Source: Halorarius litoreus
GTDB lineage: Archaea; Halobacteriota; Halobacteria; Halobacteriales; Haloarculaceae
DNA: 64,000 nucleotides
Assembly (NCBI RefSeq): GCF_024362405.1
Contig: NZ_CP101454.1
Coordinates: 620,001-684,000, forward strand
Direction: 5' to 3'
Part shown: piece by piece, positions 1 through 9,519 of the stretch
How positions within the stretch are numbered: the first letter of the stretch is position 1
Layout: each line of letters starts with the position of its first letter
Notes under the pieces: generated by a model
Databases searched by the model: none
What the model saw: only the letters and a program-made list of their open reading frames with translations
What the model was told of the DNA's origin: nothing
Position numbers and translations under genes: made by a program

Positions 1-1373
<1,373 letters not shown>

Positions 1374-1393
1374 CTGTCCCTCGGAGAACAGCC

Positions 1394-1404
1394 ATATTAA
1401 TATT
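1394..1404 (-). promoter_or_regulatory. TATA box of the livK-type gene
   Basis: ATATTAATATT is centred about 26 bp upstream of the ATG at 1373 on the minus strand. This is the spacing expected for a leaderless haloarchaeal transcript. Confidence 0.6.
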
Positions 1405-1806
1405 TTGTCAACATTCGTTAGTCTCGAGGGTTAAAATTCATCGGAGCCAGGAGTTAAAAATAGTTCTATGTGTGCGAACGCCACCTGAGGCATGACAGAG
1501 CCCACACATTTTTACACCTAAAACCGGCAGACTTCGACGGGGTGGTCCGACGACGAGTCGGTATTTGGCCGGTACTGCCCCCGCGCTGCTCACGAAATCA
1601 TCGAATTTCGGTGCTCCCCGGGACGACCCCGGAGGCGTTCGAGCGGACGAATTGGTGAGTCAGTCCAATTCGAGGCCGCCAACCGGGGGAGGTCACGACC
1701 GCAATCGTCCTCTTCTCGGTGGCTGGGCGGGGTCGCAGGGCCAACACGGGCCGTTCGGGTGGCCGACCGCAAGGATTTTCATTCCCCCTGCGAAGTGTTG
1801 CCATGT
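1405..1806. other. intergenic region between divergent genes
   Basis: About 400 bp without a convincing gene. The part near 1405-1520 is AT-richer. ATTTTCATT at 1775-1783 is a plausible TATA box about 27 bp upstream of the aldehyde dehydrogenase start. Short open frames here lack haloarchaeal codon bias or recognisable motifs. Confidence 0.6.
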
Positions 1807-3291
1807 ATGCCTAACGACGCCCGCGTACCTAGCCACGAGGCCAACTACATCGACGGTGAGTGGACGACACCCGACGGCGGCGAAACGATCCAGAGCCGCA
1901 GCCCGTCCAACCCGGACGAGGTCGTCTCGGAGTTCCCGAGTTCCAGCCGCGAGGTCGCACAGGAGGCCATCGCCAGCGCGGTGGCGGCCCAGGAAGGATG
2001 GGCGACAACCTCACCGCACGCACGCGGCGGCTACCTGCGCGACGCGGCCGACTTCATCGAATCCGAGCGCGACGACATCGCCGAACTCATCGCTCGAGAG
2101 ATGGGCAAGCCGGTCTCGATTGCGGACGGCGAGGTCCAGCGCGCCGTCGACCTGCTGAACTACTACGCCGAGGTAGGCCGCGACTACGGCGGCGATGCGC
2201 CGCCCAGTAGTGCCAAGAACACCCACGCCTACACCGAGCGCGAGCCGCTGGGGACGGTCGGACTCATCACGCCCTGGAACTACCCCATCGCCATCCCCAT
2301 CTGGAAGCTGGCCCCCGCGCTCGTGGCCGGCAACACCATCGTCCTCAAGCCCGCGTCCTCGTCGCCGGCGATCGCGGCGGTCGTCGCGCAGGCGTTTGAC
2401 CACGCTGGCTTACCCGATAGCGTCCTCAACTTCGTCACGGGACCCGGGAGCGAAATCGGCGACGAGATCACCAAGAGCGACGACGTCGACATCGTCTCCT
2501 TCACCGGCAGCACCCAGGCCGGTATGTACGTCTACGAGGACGCAGCCACCGAAGGAAAACGCGTCCAGTGCGAGATGGGTGGCAAGAATCCACTCATCGT
2601 GGACGATACCGCAGACATCGAGACAGCCGTCGAGGTCACGACCGGCGGCGCGTTCGCGGCGACCGGCCAGTCCTGTACAGCCACCAGCCGCGTCTACGTC
2701 TTCGAGGACATCTACGACGAGTACCTGTCTGCGCTGACCGACGCGACCGCGGAGATGGTCGTCGGTGACCCCCTCGACCCCGAGACAGAGGTCGGCCCGA
2801 AGGTCGACGAGGCCAGCTTCGAGGAGGTTCGCGGCTACATCGAGGGAGGGAAGCGCGATGGGGCGACCCTCCATCACGGCGGGCGGGCCCTCGAGCCCGA
2901 CGGCGTGGAGGACGGCTACTTCGTCGAGCCGACCATCTTCACGGACGTCGACCACGACATGCAGCTGATGCGCGAGGAGATATTCGGCCCCGTCGTCGGC
3001 GTCATGAAGGTCAGCGGCTACGAGGAGGCCGTCGAACTGGCCAACGACACGAAGTACGGACTCTCGGCGAGCATCTGCACCAACCGCCTCGACCACGCTA
3101 AGGAGTTCGTCGGCGACATCGAGGCCGGCGTCGTGAAGGTCAATCAGGCGACGACCGGCATCGAGTTCCAGTTGCCCTTCGGCGGCATGAAGATGTCCAG
3201 TTCCGAGACCACCAAGGAACAGGGCCGCCAAGCCATCGACTTCTTCACTCACGAGAAGGCCGTCTACATCACCCACGTCGGCGGCGATTGA
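1807..3291 (+). CDS. NAD(P)-dependent aldehyde dehydrogenase (semialdehyde dehydrogenase type)
   Basis: A 494-residue ALDH superfamily enzyme that oxidises an aldehyde to a carboxylate with NAD(P). It shows the nucleotide-binding and active-site signatures in order: TPWNYPIAIPIWKLAP, the GNTIVLKPAS lysine, FTGSTQAG, EMGGKNP with the general-base Glu, the catalytic Cys in ATGQSCTATSR, and EEIFGPVVGV. The ATG at 1807 is preferred because it follows a TATA-like element by about 27 bp and begins a normal ALDH N-terminus (NYIDGEW); an in-frame ATG at 1759 adds an atypical tail. The sequence resembles succinate or 2-oxoglutarate semialdehyde dehydrogenases, but the substrate is unproven. It precedes a molybdenum hydroxylase operon that could yield acids from heterocycles or aldehydes. 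Confidence 0.9.
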   Translation: MPNDARVPSHEANYIDGEWTTPDGGETIQSRSPSNPDEVVSEFPSSSREVAQEAIASAVAAQEGWATTSPHARGGYLRDAADFIESERDDIAELIAREMGKPVSIADGEVQRAVDLLNYYAEVGRDYGGDAPPSSAKNTHAYTEREPLGTVGLITPWNYPIAIPIWKLAPALVAGNTIVLKPASSSPAIAAVVAQAFDHAGLPDSVLNFVTGPGSEIGDEITKSDDVDIVSFTGSTQAGMYVYEDAATEGKRVQCEMGGKNPLIVDDTADIETAVEVTTGGAFAATGQSCTATSRVYVFEDIYDEYLSALTDATAEMVVGDPLDPETEVGPKVDEASFEEVRGYIEGGKRDGATLHHGGRALEPDGVEDGYFVEPTIFTDVDHDMQLMREEIFGPVVGVMKVSGYEEAVELANDTKYGLSASICTNRLDHAKEFVGDIEAGVVKVNQATTGIEFQLPFGGMKMSSSETTKEQGRQAIDFFTHEKAVYITHVGGD

Positions 3292-3359
3292 GACGCCTGC
3301 CGGCCGCGGTTCAGTGCCGTCCGGCGGCGGTATCGAGTGGTGTGAACGATAAACCCTTA

Positions 3360-3376
3360 TGTGAGACCGACTCACA
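3360..3376. promoter_or_regulatory. inverted repeat at the molybdenum hydroxylase promoter
   Basis: TGTGAG-ACCGA-CTCACA is a perfect 6-bp-arm inverted repeat located just after a TATA-like CCTTATG (about 3355-3361) and 19 bp before the ATG at 3395. It overlaps the expected transcription start region, which is a good position for a repressor operator. A second GTGTGA lies at about 3340. Confidence 0.45.
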
Positions 3377-3394
3377 CAATACGGTGAACGGGAT

Positions 3395-4267
3395 ATGTTA
3401 CGAAATGTCAAATATTCAAATCCGGAGACTATCGCCGACGCTGTAGCATTGCTCGGCGAGTACGGCGAGGACGCGGTCGTCATCTCCGGTGGACAGAGTC
3501 TCATGCCGATGCTCAGGCAGCGCTTGGCCGACTACGAACTCATCGTCGATATCAACGAAATCGAGGACCAAGACTTCGTCACCGTCGACGGTGACGATCT
3601 CCGGATCGGCTGCCTGGTTCGACACGCTGACGTCGCCAACTCCGACACGGTGGCGGAGCACTGCGAAATGCTCGCCGAGATGGCGGCGGAGATCGGCGAC
3701 ACGCAGGTTCGCAACCGGGGCACGCTCTGTGGTGCGATTGCCCACGCAGACCCCGCGGGCGACCCGCCGGTCGTGGCCGCGGCGCTCGACGCGGAGATAA
3801 CGAGCCAGGGGCCAGACGGTGAGCAGACGTACGACGGCTCCACGTTCTTTCACGGCTTCTACGAGACGGCGCTGGGCAAGAACGAGATCATCACGGAGGT
3901 GTCGATCCCTGTCGTCGAGTCGCCGCGGGGAGCCGCCTACCAGAAGTACGAGCCCAGCGCCGGCGCGTACCCGACGGCGACGGTGGCGGCCGTCGTCGAA
4001 CTCGACGGCGACGTCGTGACCGACGCGACACTGGTCACTGGCGCCATCGAGCCAGGCCCGACACCGATGCCCGACGCCGAGTCCCATCTGGAGGGCGAGA
4101 CGCTGACCGAAGCACTCGTCACGGAGACAGCCGAGCAGGTCGGCGACGGGTCCGATCCGATGGAGGACTCCGACGGCTCCGTCGAGTTCAAACGTGAGAT
4201 AACGAAGACGCTTGCCAAGCGGGCGCTCGTCACTGCGATCGACCGCGCTGGAGGTAACATCGAATGA
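3395..4267 (+). CDS. coxM: FAD-binding medium subunit of a xanthine-oxidase-family molybdenum hydroxylase
   Basis: A 290-residue FAD-binding subunit of the CoxM/CutB family, which passes electrons from the iron-sulfur subunit to an acceptor. The FAD motifs are visible: SGGQSLMPMLRQRL near residue 30 (the usual AGGSSL loop) and RNRGTLCGAIAHADPAGDPP near residue 107 (the usual TIGGN region). The length is normal and there is no extra 4Fe-4S insertion of the 4-hydroxybenzoyl-CoA reductase beta type. The gene overlaps the next by four bases (ATGA), so translation is probably coupled in an M-S-L operon. Cox naming reflects family only; the large subunit argues against CO dehydrogenase. Confidence 0.9.
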   Translation: MLRNVKYSNPETIADAVALLGEYGEDAVVISGGQSLMPMLRQRLADYELIVDINEIEDQDFVTVDGDDLRIGCLVRHADVANSDTVAEHCEMLAEMAAEIGDTQVRNRGTLCGAIAHADPAGDPPVVAAALDAEITSQGPDGEQTYDGSTFFHGFYETALGKNEIITEVSIPVVESPRGAAYQKYEPSAGAYPTATVAAVVELDGDVVTDATLVTGAIEPGPTPMPDAESHLEGETLTEALVTETAEQVGDGSDPMEDSDGSVEFKREITKTLAKRALVTAIDRAGGNIE

Positions 4268-4752
4268 GTGCAACTGACACGGTCACGATAGAGGTAACGC
4301 TCAACGGACGCTCGGTCGAGGAGACGCTGGCGGCCCGAACGCTCCTCTCGGAGTTTCTTCGGGACCACGAACACCTGACTGGAACCCACCGCGGGTGCGA
4401 GACCGCCAAGTGCGGGGCGTGTACGGTCCTGCTCGACGGTGACCCGGTGAAGTCCTGTAACATGCTCGCCGCCCAGGTCGACGGGAAGGAACTCACGACG
4501 GTCGAGGGGCTGATGGACGGGAGCGAACTCCACCCGGTCCAGGAGGCCTTCTGGGAGAAACACGGGATGCAGTGTGGCTTCTGTACGCCCGGTTTCGTCG
4601 TCTCCTCGGTGGCACTGCTCGAGGAGAACGAGGACCCGTCCATCCCAGAGATTCGGGACCATTTGGCGGGGAACATCTGTCGGTGCACGGGGTACACGAA
4701 GATCATCGACAGCGTCCAGGAAGCTGCCAAGAACCAACAGGAGGAACGATGA
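4264..4752 (+). CDS. coxS: [2Fe-2S] small subunit of molybdenum hydroxylase
   Basis: 162 residues with both iron-sulfur signatures of the CoxS/CutC family. The N-terminal plant-ferredoxin-type cluster uses the cysteines in HRGCETAKCGACTVLLDG plus a following Cys in KSC. The C-terminal helical cluster uses QCGFCTPGF and NICRCTGY. The protein relays electrons from the Mo centre to FAD. It overlaps both neighbours by four bases (ATGA), a tight operon with fixed stoichiometry. No Tat signal is seen, so the enzyme is probably cytoplasmic. Confidence 0.94.
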   Translation: MSATDTVTIEVTLNGRSVEETLAARTLLSEFLRDHEHLTGTHRGCETAKCGACTVLLDGDPVKSCNMLAAQVDGKELTTVEGLMDGSELHPVQEAFWEKHGMQCGFCTPGFVVSSVALLEENEDPSIPEIRDHLAGNICRCTGYTKIIDSVQEAAKNQQEER

Positions 4753-7169
4753 GCAAACTCGACCCGACCCAGAAGCACGAGCAGGAACCACGGAGTGAGG
4801 AGTCGACCGAACCAACAGGCGAGGTCGGCAAGTCCGTCAACAGCAAGTTCGGTCGCCGCCTCGTCACCGGCACCGGCCAGTTCGTCGACGACATCAACAT
4901 CCCCGGGCAGCGCCACGCCCGGTTCGTCCGCAGCCAATTTGCACACGCCGCCATCGTCGACATCGATACGAGCGAGGCCGAGGCCATGGAAGGCGTCGAA
5001 CTCGTCTGGACCGGTTCGGACCTGGAGCCCTACGTCGAGCCGTACGGCCTCATCCTCCCCGACGAGGAGCCGCTGTGCACCGAGCGCGCTCGGTTCGTGG
5101 GTGACGAGATCGCGGTCGTCGTTGCCAAGGACCGACAGACCGCCACGCTGGCCGCCGAGAAGGTCGACGTAGAGTACGAGCGCCTCGAGACGGTCACCGA
5201 CGTCGACGACGCGCTCGACGACGATGCTCCCCTTCTGCATCCCGACCTCGCCGCCGACCCTGACAACGACGTCAAGGGGAACATTGCCGCGGAGTACGAC
5301 CTCGAAGTCGGCGACGTCGACGGAGCCTTCGAGGACGCCGCGGTCGTCGTCGAGGACACCTTCCAGACAAACAAGACGAACCCGACGCCCCTGGAGCCGA
5401 AAGGCTGCGTCGCGGACTACAACCCCGGCGAGCAGGAGTTGACGCTTCACACGTCGAATCAGGCGCCGCACCTGATGAAGGAGTACCTCTCCGACGCGCT
5501 CACCGACCTCGACCCGTCCGACATCGTCGTCAAGATTCCGGACATCGGGGGCGGGTTCGGCGTGAAGATCGAGGCGTTCCCCCACGAGGTCTGTGCGTCG
5601 GCGCTCTCGATGGCGCTCGGTCGACCGATCAAGCTGGTGCTGGACCGTCTCGAGGAGATGCAGGCTGGCCGAGGACGCCACGACGAGCGCCTGCACGCCC
5701 GCCTGGCTCTCTCAGAGGACGGCGACATCGTCGCGTGGGACGTCGAAGTCCTCCAGAGTACCGGCGCCCACGCCAGTTTCGGGCCGGCGGTCATCTCGTC
5801 GGCGGGGATCACCTCCGCCGGACCGTACTACATCCCGAACCAGCACATCCGCGGCAAGACGCTCTACACGAACGTGATGCCCGGGTCGGCCGTTCGGGGC
5901 TTCGGTGACCCACAGTACACGTTCGCCCGGGAGCAACTGCTCGAGGTGGCTTGCGATGAACTCGGCATCGACTCCCTCGAAGTCAGGCGCCAGAACGCAC
6001 CGAAACTCGAAGAGATGCCCATGCGCTCGCCGACCGGCATCAACTGGCGCGGCGCCGACATCCACGAGTGCTTCGACCGCGTCGAAGACATGATCAACTG
6101 GGACGACCACCGCGGTGTCGGTCGGACCAAAGACGGCAAACTCCGGGGCGTCGGCATGGGGACACTCATGAAGCGCGGCGGGAACAAGAAGGTCGCCGGG
6201 ACCGAGTCCGACGCCGCCGTCGTCCAGATGAACAAGTTCGGCGATATCACGGTCCTCATCGGCACCGCGAGCATCGGCCAGGGGACCGAGACGGGCATCG
6301 TCCAGATCGTCGCCGACACGCTCGGCGTCACCTCGGACCGCGTCAAACCCATCATCGGCGATTCCGACGTGACGCCGGAGGGCTTCGGCGTGTGGGCCGA
6401 CCGCGGAACGATAATCGGCGGGACTGCCGCCGGGAAAGCAGCTGAGGACCTCAAGGCGAGCCTCACGCCGCTGGCCGCACAGATGCTCGGCGTCAGCGAA
6501 GACGACGTGGAGTTCGCCGACGGTGGCGTTCGCGCGGCGGGCGACCCCGACAACAGCGTCGCGATGAAGGACCTCGCCCACGAGGCCACCTTTGCGAACC
6601 CCGAGGATCGGCCCGACGGGATGAAAGACGGTATCTCGCTGGTCGGGCGCGCTCGCTTCGATAGTCAGGAAGCCGAAGTCCCCGACCCGAAGGGCAGCCT
6701 CTCACACGGCTACACCTGGGGCTGTCTCGCAGTCGTCGTCGACGTCGACCCGACCACCGGCGAGATCGACGTCGTCGACGTGGCCATCAGCGAGGACGTC
6801 GGCAAGGCCATCAACCCGAAGATGATCGAGGGCCAGACCCAGGGCGCCATCGCCCAGGCCCTGGGCGAGGTGCTCCTGGAGAACTACGACTACGACGGGA
6901 GCGGGAACCTCACCAACGGGTCGCTCGTGGACTACCACCTCCCGACCGCGAAGGACGTCCCGCACATCACCAAGATAGACGAGGTGGAGACGCCCGACCC
7001 AACCACCTCACACGGACAGAAGGGCGTCGGCGAGTGCCCCCTCGTCCCCGTCCCGGCCGCCGTGGCCAACGCCGTCGCCGACGCGACCGGCATTCGCTTC
7101 ACTGAACTCCCCCTGACGCCGGACCGGGTCCTGCCCCGCCTCGTCGAGGAGGGACTGCGCGAGCTGTAG
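4749..7169 (+). CDS. molybdopterin-binding large subunit of molybdenum hydroxylase (not CO dehydrogenase form I)
   Basis: An 806-residue CoxL/XdhA-type catalytic subunit. It has the aldehyde-oxidase hammerhead domain (VNSKFGRRLVTGTGQFVDDI) followed by Mo-cofactor regions (GGGFGVKIE, GSAVRGFGDPQ, IGQGTETG) and GVGECPLVPVPAAV near the C-terminus, whose Glu fits the family's catalytic base. The CO dehydrogenase form I loop AYRCSFR is absent and replaced by VRGFG, so this should hydroxylate an aromatic heterocycle, aldehyde or CoA ester rather than CO. The ATG at 4749 overlaps the previous stop and is preferred to upstream in-frame codons. Mo-cofactor maturation genes are not in the window. Confidence 0.9.
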   Translation: MSKLDPTQKHEQEPRSEESTEPTGEVGKSVNSKFGRRLVTGTGQFVDDINIPGQRHARFVRSQFAHAAIVDIDTSEAEAMEGVELVWTGSDLEPYVEPYGLILPDEEPLCTERARFVGDEIAVVVAKDRQTATLAAEKVDVEYERLETVTDVDDALDDDAPLLHPDLAADPDNDVKGNIAAEYDLEVGDVDGAFEDAAVVVEDTFQTNKTNPTPLEPKGCVADYNPGEQELTLHTSNQAPHLMKEYLSDALTDLDPSDIVVKIPDIGGGFGVKIEAFPHEVCASALSMALGRPIKLVLDRLEEMQAGRGRHDERLHARLALSEDGDIVAWDVEVLQSTGAHASFGPAVISSAGITSAGPYYIPNQHIRGKTLYTNVMPGSAVRGFGDPQYTFAREQLLEVACDELGIDSLEVRRQNAPKLEEMPMRSPTGINWRGADIHECFDRVEDMINWDDHRGVGRTKDGKLRGVGMGTLMKRGGNKKVAGTESDAAVVQMNKFGDITVLIGTASIGQGTETGIVQIVADTLGVTSDRVKPIIGDSDVTPEGFGVWADRGTIIGGTAAGKAAEDLKASLTPLAAQMLGVSEDDVEFADGGVRAAGDPDNSVAMKDLAHEATFANPEDRPDGMKDGISLVGRARFDSQEAEVPDPKGSLSHGYTWGCLAVVVDVDPTTGEIDVVDVAISEDVGKAINPKMIEGQTQGAIAQALGEVLLENYDYDGSGNLTNGSLVDYHLPTAKDVPHITKIDEVETPDPTTSHGQKGVGECPLVPVPAAVANAVADATGIRFTELPLTPDRVLPRLVEEGLREL

Positions 7170-7268
7170 GGACGCCACTCAATTTTTGCCGACGGGAACG
7201 CCCGCGCGGTTCGAACGCTTTCCGCCCGCCTCGGAACCCCGTGGCGCCGTCTCATGCAGCATCAGAAC

Positions 7269-7276
7269 ATATATAC
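7269..7276 (+). promoter_or_regulatory. TATA box upstream of the F420:NADP oxidoreductase
   Basis: CATATATA lies about 27 bp before the ATG at 7300. The next gene therefore has its own leaderless promoter rather than relying only on read-through from the molybdenum hydroxylase operon. Confidence 0.65.
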
Positions 7277-7299
7277 CAAGTCTGATGCAACTGAGGTCA

Positions 7300-7968
7300 A
7301 TGCGAATCGCGCTGTTAGGCGGTACTGGCGACATCGGAGAGGGAATCGCGCTTCGACTGGCTCGCGACACCGACCACGAGGTCGTCATCGGGTCACGTGA
7401 CGCCGAGAAGGCCGAGACACGTGCCGGCGAGTACGTCGAACGGCTCGGCGAACGGGGCCACGACGCCGCTGTCGAGGGCTACGGGAACGAGGAAGCGACG
7501 ACGGCGGCCGACGTCGTCGTGGTGAGCGTGCCACCGGAATACGCCGCTAGCACCGTCGAAGTCGTGGCGGACCACCTCGACGATGGAGCCGTCCTCATCT
7601 GCCCGGCGACCCAGATGGACCGCGATGCGACCGGGTTCCACTACGACCCACCCGCGGACGGCAGTGTGGCCGAGGCAGTCGCCGCCGCTGCTCCGGAGGG
7701 CAATCCCGTCGTCGGGGCGTTCCAGAATATCGCCGCCGGTGCGCTCACCGACCTCGACAACGAACTCGACGTCGACGTGGTCCTGACGGGTGACGACGTG
7801 GACGCCAAGGCGACGGTCGGCGACCTCGTCGCGGGCATAGACGGCCTCCGGACGCTCGACGCAGGCGGCCTCGCCAACTCATCGGAGGTCGAGTCCATCA
7901 CACCGCTGCTCATCAACCTCGCGATGAACAACGAGGGGATGCACGACCTCGGTGTCCGCTTCCAGTGA
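7300..7968 (+). CDS. npdG: F420-dependent NADP oxidoreductase (NpdG-like)
   Basis: A 222-residue protein of the F420:NADP oxidoreductase family, exchanging hydride between reduced coenzyme F420 and NADP. The N-terminus MRIALLGGTGDIGEGIALRL is a Rossmann P-loop (GGTGDIGEG), followed by IGSRDAEKA, the NADP-phosphate region. The C-terminal region VESITPLLINLAMNNE is the usual dimer/F420 site. The start is set by the Rossmann motif and the TATA box 27 bp upstream; an in-frame ATG at 7186 adds an unrelated tail. It follows the molybdenum hydroxylase, so it could recycle its electrons through F420, but that link is inference from position. Confidence 0.88.
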   Translation: MRIALLGGTGDIGEGIALRLARDTDHEVVIGSRDAEKAETRAGEYVERLGERGHDAAVEGYGNEEATTAADVVVVSVPPEYAASTVEVVADHLDDGAVLICPATQMDRDATGFHYDPPADGSVAEAVAAAAPEGNPVVGAFQNIAAGALTDLDNELDVDVVLTGDDVDAKATVGDLVAGIDGLRTLDAGGLANSSEVESITPLLINLAMNNEGMHDLGVRFQ

Positions 7969-8142
7969 CAGACCGCTGACGAGGCAGGTCACGTGGGTCA
8001 CGTCGGCCCCAGTCGACCCGGAGCTGCTGGACACGCCAACGGACAGTCGCTTCCGCCGGACGAGACGAATCTGCTGTCAGTGGACGTTTTCGGGGCCGTC
8101 AGCCACCGTTTCGACGAAATGACAGATCTCCAATAAAAAAGG

Positions 8143-8150
8143 ATATATAT
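8143..8150 (+). promoter_or_regulatory. TATA box upstream of livF copy 1
   Basis: ATATATAT within an AT-rich tract (8131-8152) lies just outside the left border of the 816-bp duplicated segment. Transcription would start near 8170, leaving a leader of about 75 nt before the GTG start. Confidence 0.5.
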
Positions 8151-8167
8151 CAAAGCTGATTGGATTA

Positions 8168-8983
8168 CACCACGTTGGCCATGTCATACACAACCTGTCG
8201 TCGGTGCAGCGGGACAGACGAGACGGCGCAAGTAGGTGGTGGGCAGTGACGCTACTCGAGGTCACGGACCTGCAGGCGGGCTACGGGGACCTGCAGATCC
8301 TCGACGGAATCGACCTCACGGTCGACCGCGGCGAGTACGTCACCATCATCGGCCCGAACGGCGCCGGCAAGAGCACCCTCATGGACTCCATTTTCGGCCT
8401 CACCGACCACAAGGGCGGAACCGTCACCTACGACGGCACGGACATCACCACCCTCGAGACGGAAGAGCTCATCCGGAAAGGGATGAACTACGTTCCTCAA
8501 GACGACAGCATCTTCCAGACCCTCTCCGTCATCGAGAACCTCAAAATGGGAGCGTACACCGAAGACGAACTCTCCGAGGAGAAACTCCAGGACATCTACT
8601 CGCGATTCCCCATCCTCGAAGAACGTACCGGCCAGATCGCCGAAACCATGAGCGGCGGCCAGCGACAGATGCTCGCCATCGGCCGAGCGCTCATCTCCGA
8701 ACCCAACCTGTTGCTGCTGGACGAACCGAGCTCCGGACTGGCACCCCACCTCGTCGACGACCTCTTCGACAAAATCGACGAAATCAACGCCGAGGGCACC
8801 GCCATCCTCATCGTCGAACAGAACGCCGAAGAAATCCTCCACCGCGCCGACCGCGGCTATCTGCTCACCGACGGCACCATCCAGCGCGAGGACACCGCCG
8901 AAGCCATGCTCGCCGACCAGGAAATCCGCCAAGAATTCCTCGCCGGCTGACACCCCAAAGCCCTAAATTTATAGTCTACGCCC
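8168..8983 (+). repeat. 816-bp direct repeat, copy 1 (carries livF)
   Basis: This segment matches 61875-62690 at constant offset 53,707 with only five substitutions (8254, 8392, 8845, 8863, 8866) and no indels. All five fall in third codon positions of livF and are synonymous. The match begins at CACCACGTTGG, about 78 bp before the GTG, and ends at CTACGCCC, 33 bp after the stop codon. I see no terminal inverted repeats or transposase. Confidence 0.95.
8246..8950 (+). CDS. livF: branched-chain amino acid-type ABC transporter ATP-binding protein LivF (duplicate copy 1)
   Basis: A 234-residue ABC ATPase of the LivF family, energising Liv-type import at the cytoplasmic face. Walker A GPNGAGKST, Q-loop YVPQDDSIFQ, signature MSGGQRQML and Walker B LLLLDEPSSGLAP are all intact. 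The GTG at 8246 after a purine-rich GGTGGTGGG is chosen because the family begins LLEVTDLQAGYG; an ATG at 8204 adds an unusual basic tail. It stands alone, with no permease or LivG beside it, so it must pair with components elsewhere or be a spare. The protein is identical to the copy at 61953. A third, divergent LivF is at 28421. Confidence 0.92.
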   Translation: MTLLEVTDLQAGYGDLQILDGIDLTVDRGEYVTIIGPNGAGKSTLMDSIFGLTDHKGGTVTYDGTDITTLETEELIRKGMNYVPQDDSIFQTLSVIENLKMGAYTEDELSEEKLQDIYSRFPILEERTGQIAETMSGGQRQMLAIGRALISEPNLLLLDEPSSGLAPHLVDDLFDKIDEINAEGTAILIVEQNAEEILHRADRGYLLTDGTIQREDTAEAMLADQEIRQEFLAG

Positions 8984-9107
8984 GCGCGGCTTCCGTCTGC
9001 GACATAACGAGTCGTTGGAACCGCTCGCCATCGAATCGTGTCAACCATCTTGAATCCCTCTCTCTGGCGAAGGAACCGTTTTGTTGCCCAGGATTGGGCG
9101 TTTGTTC

Positions 9108-9495
9108 AGGGCACGGTTCGTCATCGGCATGGAGACCGAAGCGGACAGTGAACGAATCGCCGCGTACCTCGCGGACCGGGCGACCGACGACGACGAGATG
9201 CTCGTCGTCAACGTGCTCGACGAGGGCGCCGACACGACCGAGGACGTACAGGCCGGAGAGCAGGCGGTGGGGTCGTTGAAGGCGGCCCTCGCCGACTTGA
9301 ACGTGGAGACTCACCAGCTCATCCGGAACCGGAATCCGGCCGACGAACTGCTGTCGTTCGCCACCGACCAAGACGCCGACGAAATCGCTATCGGCGTCCA
9401 CGAGCGCAATCCCACGGGGAAGGCCATCTTCGGGAGCACGGCTCAAGGTGTTGAACGCGTCAATCCCGGTCGCCTCGATGTCGCTCCGCGATTAG
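9108..9495 (+). pseudogene. universal stress protein family gene, frameshifted near its 3' end
   Basis: The frame reads RFVIGMETEADSERIAAYL, MLVVNVLDEG, DADEIAIGVHERN and KAIFGSTAQG, a UspA-type nucleotide-binding fold. The normal ending appears only in another frame: after GCTCAAG near 9447 the shifted frame gives VLNASIPVASMSLRD and a stop at 9493-9495, exactly as a USP should end. A one- or two-base indel near 9447 has therefore broken the gene. No good ATG precedes the conserved N-terminus (the first in-frame ATG, 9129, is inside it), so the 5' end may be decayed too. It sits about 120 bp beyond the right border of repeat copy 1. A sequencing error at 9447 is the alternative. Confidence 0.65.
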
Positions 9496-9519
9496 CGGCT
9501 CGTTCGAGTTCCTCGGAGC

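Noticed and set aside
4230-5696. 488-codon minus-strand open frame over the molybdenum hydroxylase genes
   Set aside because: Antisense to coxS/coxL-type genes with clear cysteine and Mo-cofactor motifs. No motif in the shadow.
4749-7169. carbon monoxide dehydrogenase large subunit
   Set aside because: The active-site loop AYRCSFR of form I CO dehydrogenase is missing; VRGFG is found instead.
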